35,211 bases of DNA from Pseudomonas sp. TNT3 (lineage in GTDB: Bacteria; Pseudomonadota; Gammaproteobacteria; Pseudomonadales; Pseudomonadaceae), in contig NZ_WFGV02000060.1 of assembly GCF_010095445.2 (NCBI RefSeq), positions 1 through 35,211 on the forward strand. Direction: 5' to 3'. The position numbers and the translations under genes were made by a program. Of this stretch, positions 32,615 through 35,211 are shown in pieces; within the stretch, counting starts at the first letter, position 1, and each line of letters starts with the position of its first letter. A model generated the notes under the pieces. It made no database searches. It worked only from the letters and a program-made list of their open reading frames with translations, and was not told the origin of the DNA.

Positions 32615-34009
32615 TTAACGCAACGGGATATCCGTCTGTTGAAGCAATTTGCCCTCATGATCGTGATAACTGACACGAATCTGCCCGGCATCAACCACCA
32701 GATGGGCAAAGTTGTCCTGGCTGATCACTGCGCCGGTCAATGCGTGCCGGTACTCGCCCTCGGCCGTGCGGGCCAAGGGTTGATCGAGGATAAAGCTGGC
32801 GGCATTGGCGTAAGGCAGTAATTTGCTGTTGCTCAGAGGCGACGACACCACGGTGTGCACTTCAAAATCCGGATCCTCGCTGTGCGTCAGCCGGCTGGTC
32901 AGGGAGCCGTGGACATCGCCGGAGACAAAGATGACGTTCTTGATGCGGTGCTGGCGGATCGTCTCCAGCAGGCGCAGTCGCTGTTCGGGAAACGCTTTCC
33001 AGGCATCGTCGCCCTGAATTTTCTTATCGGGATAGAACATGACGCTGGTCACGACGAACTTCACTCGGGCCGAACTGTTGATCAGCCATTCACATAAGGC
33101 GATTTCTTGCGCCTGATCAAGAATGCGCCGGTCAGCGGTGGATAGATTTCGCCGTGTTCGGCTGTCGGTCACAAACCATTCGATATCGCCCTCGGTAAAC
33201 TGATACCAATACCTGTTGAGTGTCGAACTTACCCGGCCATTATCGAGTAACTCAGGAATGGGACTGTGGCTGGCCTGGTATATCTCATAAGCAGTCATCG
33301 CATTCGTATATAAGTAGTCGTCTTTATTGCTCTTGTTGGCGGGCCAGTTGTCTTCTATTTCATGATCGTCAAGGATCATGTAAGTCGGCACACTGGACAT
33401 TAACTGACTGATATTGGGCTGAGAAAAAGCGGCGCGGTACTTGCTGAAGATATCGTTTAGTTCACGGTCGGGCGCCACGATGTTCAAATCATCGACATAG
33501 ACTTGATCGCCGGTCATCAACACCGCGCTGACGGGTGGTTGGGCGTGGTGTACCTGTTGCATGATCGACGCGAAGATTCGGTCACTCCGGTGCGGTAGAA
33601 CGGGCATGCCGCCGGTCATTCGCAGGTATCGGCATGAGCCGACGATATAGGCGCGTGGTTTGGTCGTCGTGTTGGATGGCGTGCGAAAGCGGTAGAGGTC
33701 CTGCGGCCATTGCAGCGGTAGCTGTTGCGCTGTCTCCACCGTGTGCATCGGGCCTGCGGGGCTGAACCAGCCAGCCTGATACTCGTATTCGGTGTCGGCG
33801 CTCAGTTCATTGAGTGCGATGACTTCGCACCCGTCACGGACAGGTTCCAGTTTCGCAAAAATACTGTTCAGCCAGCACACCTCTCCCGCTCGTCGATAAC
33901 GAATACCGGCGAAAACAGAAATGTTTTTTCGTGGCGTGCCGCGCAGGAAGAGGCGCGTCTGATGAGTTGTCGTGTGGCCAACAATAGGGCCGACAGTAGG
34001 TTTGAACAT
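32615..34009 (-). CDS. PhoD-like metallophosphatase family protein
   Basis: Encodes 464 residues. An N-terminal Fn3-like domain (about 1-115) precedes the metallophosphoesterase core. Metal-binding motifs of the PhoD family are visible: YIVGSCRY, LMTGDQVYVDD near 175, MILDDHEIEDNWP near 220 and VIFVSGDVHGSLTSR near 365. PhoD enzymes are phosphodiesterases/alkaline phosphatases, usually exported by Tat, but no Tat signal is present here, so it may be cytoplasmic. The ATG at 34009 has GGA seven bases upstream and is preferred to 34021. It sits between dipA and aceF, which I recall as adjacent in P. aeruginosa, so it may be an insertion. About 180 AT-rich bases upstream probably hold its promoter. 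Confidence 0.82.
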   Translation of the reverse strand: MFKPTVGPIVGHTTTHQTRLFLRGTPRKNISVFAGIRYRRAGEVCWLNSIFAKLEPVRDGCEVIALNELSADTEYEYQAGWFSPAGPMHTVETAQQLPLQWPQDLYRFRTPSNTTTKPRAYIVGSCRYLRMTGGMPVLPHRSDRIFASIMQQVHHAQPPVSAVLMTGDQVYVDDLNIVAPDRELNDIFSKYRAAFSQPNISQLMSSVPTYMILDDHEIEDNWPANKSNKDDYLYTNAMTAYEIYQASHSPIPELLDNGRVSSTLNRYWYQFTEGDIEWFVTDSRTRRNLSTADRRILDQAQEIALCEWLINSSARVKFVVTSVMFYPDKKIQGDDAWKAFPEQRLRLLETIRQHRIKNVIFVSGDVHGSLTSRLTHSEDPDFEVHTVVSSPLSNSKLLPYANAASFILDQPLARTAEGEYRHALTGAVISQDNFAHLVVDAGQIRVSYHDHEGKLLQQTDIPLR

Positions 34010-34193
34010 AGTTGAGTCCATTCAGTATTGCGCCAGTCAGACAATTAACAATGTCGGCGCGTTTATTAAGGCGTCGCATCACCAAGACTAGTGAGTGGAC
34101 CTTAAAAAATACGGAGCGGAAATGGACTCGAGTTGTGGGCGATATCAGCTACAAATGTAGGAAGGCACACTTTTAAATTAAAAAATCTCAGGC

Positions 34194-34220
34194 AAAAAAA
34201 GCCCCGCCAAATTGGCGGGG
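34194..34220 (-). terminator. Rho-independent terminator of aceF (minus strand)
   Basis: CCCCGCC at 34202-34208 pairs with GGCGGGG at 34214-34220, and the A run at 34194-34200 becomes a T tail on the minus strand. It lies about 70 bases beyond the aceF stop, in the right orientation to end the pyruvate dehydrogenase transcript. Confidence 0.9.
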
Positions 34221-34292
34221 TTGAGGTACGAGCGTGGCGCCCGGAAAACGTGGAACGCGGCAGGCCCTCCAGTGAAGGAGGGCCGCCAGGTG

Positions 34293-35211
34293 TTACAACA
34301 GAATGGTACGAATGTCCGCCAGCAGGTCGCTCAGACGCTTGGTGAAGCGTGCTGCAGCGGCGCCGTTGATCACGCGGTGATCGTAGGACAGCGACAGCGG
34401 CAGCATCAGTTTCGGCTGGAAGGCTTTGCCGTCCCAGACTGGCTGGATGGTTGCCTTGGAAACACCGAGGATCGCCACTTCCGGCGCGTTGACGATCGGC
34501 GTGAAGCCGGTGCCGCCAATGTGGCCGAGGCTGGAAATGGTGAAGCAGGCGCCTTGCATGTCGTCAGCGGTGAGCTTTTTGTCGCGGGCTTTGGCGGCCA
34601 GCGCGGCAGCTTCAGCGGCGAGTTGCAACAGGCTCTTCTGGTCGACGTTCTTGATGACCGGTACCAGCAGGCCTTCAGGCGTGTCGACGGCGAAGCCAAT
34701 GTTCACGTATTTCTTGCGGATGATCGCTTTGCCGCTTGGTGCCAGCGAACTGTTGAAGTCCGGCAGTTCCTTGAGCAGGTGCGCGCAGGACTTGAGCAGC
34801 AGCGGCAGGATGGTCAGCTTGACGCCGGCCTTCTCTGCAACAGCCTTCTGAGCGATACGGAACGCTTCCAGGTCGGTGATATCAGCCGAATCGAACTGAG
34901 TCACGTGTGGAATGTTCAACCAGCTGCGGTGCAGGCTCGATGCGCCGATTTGCATCAGGCGAGTCATCGGCACTTCTTCGGTTTCGCCGAAACGGCTGAA
35001 GTCGACAACCGGAATCGGCGGAATGCCCGCGCCACCGGTTGCGCCAGCAGCGGCCGGTGCTTCCTTGGCCTTCTGCATCATGGCTTTGACGTAAACCTGT
35101 ACGTCTTCTTTCAGGATGCGACCGTGCGGGCCGCTGGCGCCGACGGCGCTCAGCTCGACACCGAACTCACGGGCCAGTTGACGCACGGCTGGGCCGGCGT
35201 GAACTTTGGCG
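34293..35211 (-). CDS. aceF: Dihydrolipoamide acetyltransferase (E2 of pyruvate dehydrogenase), 3' part
   Basis: About 305 C-terminal codons are present; the gene continues past the right edge, so the N-terminal lipoyl domains are absent from the window. The visible part has the peripheral subunit-binding domain (VRQLAREFGVELSAVGASGPHGRILKEDV, in two pieces), a Pro/Ala linker and the catalytic acetyltransferase core. The active-site motif is SYDHRVINGAAAARF, where the histidine acts as base; Asn in place of the usual Asp matches the Azotobacter/Pseudomonas E2 type. It transfers acetyl from lipoyl to CoA in the pyruvate dehydrogenase complex. The codon sometimes read as a start at 35186 is an internal GTG. 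Confidence 0.96.
   Translation of the reverse strand, partial: AKVHAGPAVRQLAREFGVELSAVGASGPHGRILKEDVQVYVKAMMQKAKEAPAAAGATGGAGIPPIPVVDFSRFGETEEVPMTRLMQIGASSLHRSWLNIPHVTQFDSADITDLEAFRIAQKAVAEKAGVKLTILPLLLKSCAHLLKELPDFNSSLAPSGKAIIRKKYVNIGFAVDTPEGLLVPVIKNVDQKSLLQLAAEAAALAAKARDKKLTADDMQGACFTISSLGHIGGTGFTPIVNAPEVAILGVSKATIQPVWDGKAFQPKLMLPLSLSYDHRVINGAAAARFTKRLSDLLADIRTILL

Noticed and set aside
34263..34284. GGCCCTCC/GGAGGGCC hairpin as the aceF terminator
   Set aside because: It is a good stem but lacks a T tract on either strand; the hairpin at 34202-34220 with a T tail fits better.
34380..34400. Asn instead of Asp in the AceF active-site motif as a possible inactivating change
   Set aside because: HRVINGA is the normal form in Azotobacter and Pseudomonas E2, so it is not a defect.

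Overview
The window looks like chromosomal DNA of a fluorescent-group Pseudomonas. The evidence is high-GC coding with typical Pseudomonas proteins (a type-B PutA, MsrA with a long N-terminal extension, a DipA-like phosphodiesterase, an AceF whose active site reads HRVINGA) and several REP-like inverted repeats of the kind scattered through these genomes. From memory, the backbone order selO / mscK / cvrA / acyl-CoA dehydrogenase / rlmJ / msrA / dipA / aceF matches PA5023-PA5016 of P. aeruginosa; I could not check this here. Other blocks appear to have been inserted into that backbone.

Layout. 1-1550: trxC (minus), then a ChpS/ChpB-type toxin-antitoxin pair (plus). 1554-8192 (minus): a probable cvrA-mscK-selO ion/osmotic/redox operon. 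8497-12980: two different chemoreceptors flanking a small ATGA-overlapped pair, a coiled-coil protein and a ZapA-family protein. 13090-14892: an acyl-CoA dehydrogenase. 15150-21047: divergent putA and putP, with five GTTGCA operator cores between them. 21293-26988: an orphan type VI secretion island. 27339-28794: a small gene behind a highly structured leader, then rlmJ. 28929-35211 (minus): msrA, dipA, a PhoD-like phosphatase and the 3' part of aceF, which runs off the right edge.

The most interesting part is 21293-26988. A VgrG spike protein carries a fused C-terminal domain ending in a glycine-rich, probably membrane-inserting toxin, and overlaps a small membrane protein that is probably its immunity protein. 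Downstream lie two displaced toxin tails, each followed by a diverged paralogue of that immunity protein, and then a DUF4123 adaptor. The first displaced tail shares a nearly identical stretch with the live VgrG (one substitution and a longer G tract over about 163 bp), then diverges abruptly. It also carries a 68-bp frameshifting deletion and a 13-G tract. This looks like a fossil record of toxin-tip swapping with retained immunity genes. The immunity genes are much more AT-rich than the backbone.

A second unusual element is the leader of the small gene at 27339. It can form a 16-bp stem closing a multibranch RNA, and its 3' strand could alternatively pair with a sequence near the ribosome binding site. 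At least seven long inverted repeats, in four sequence families, lie between genes.
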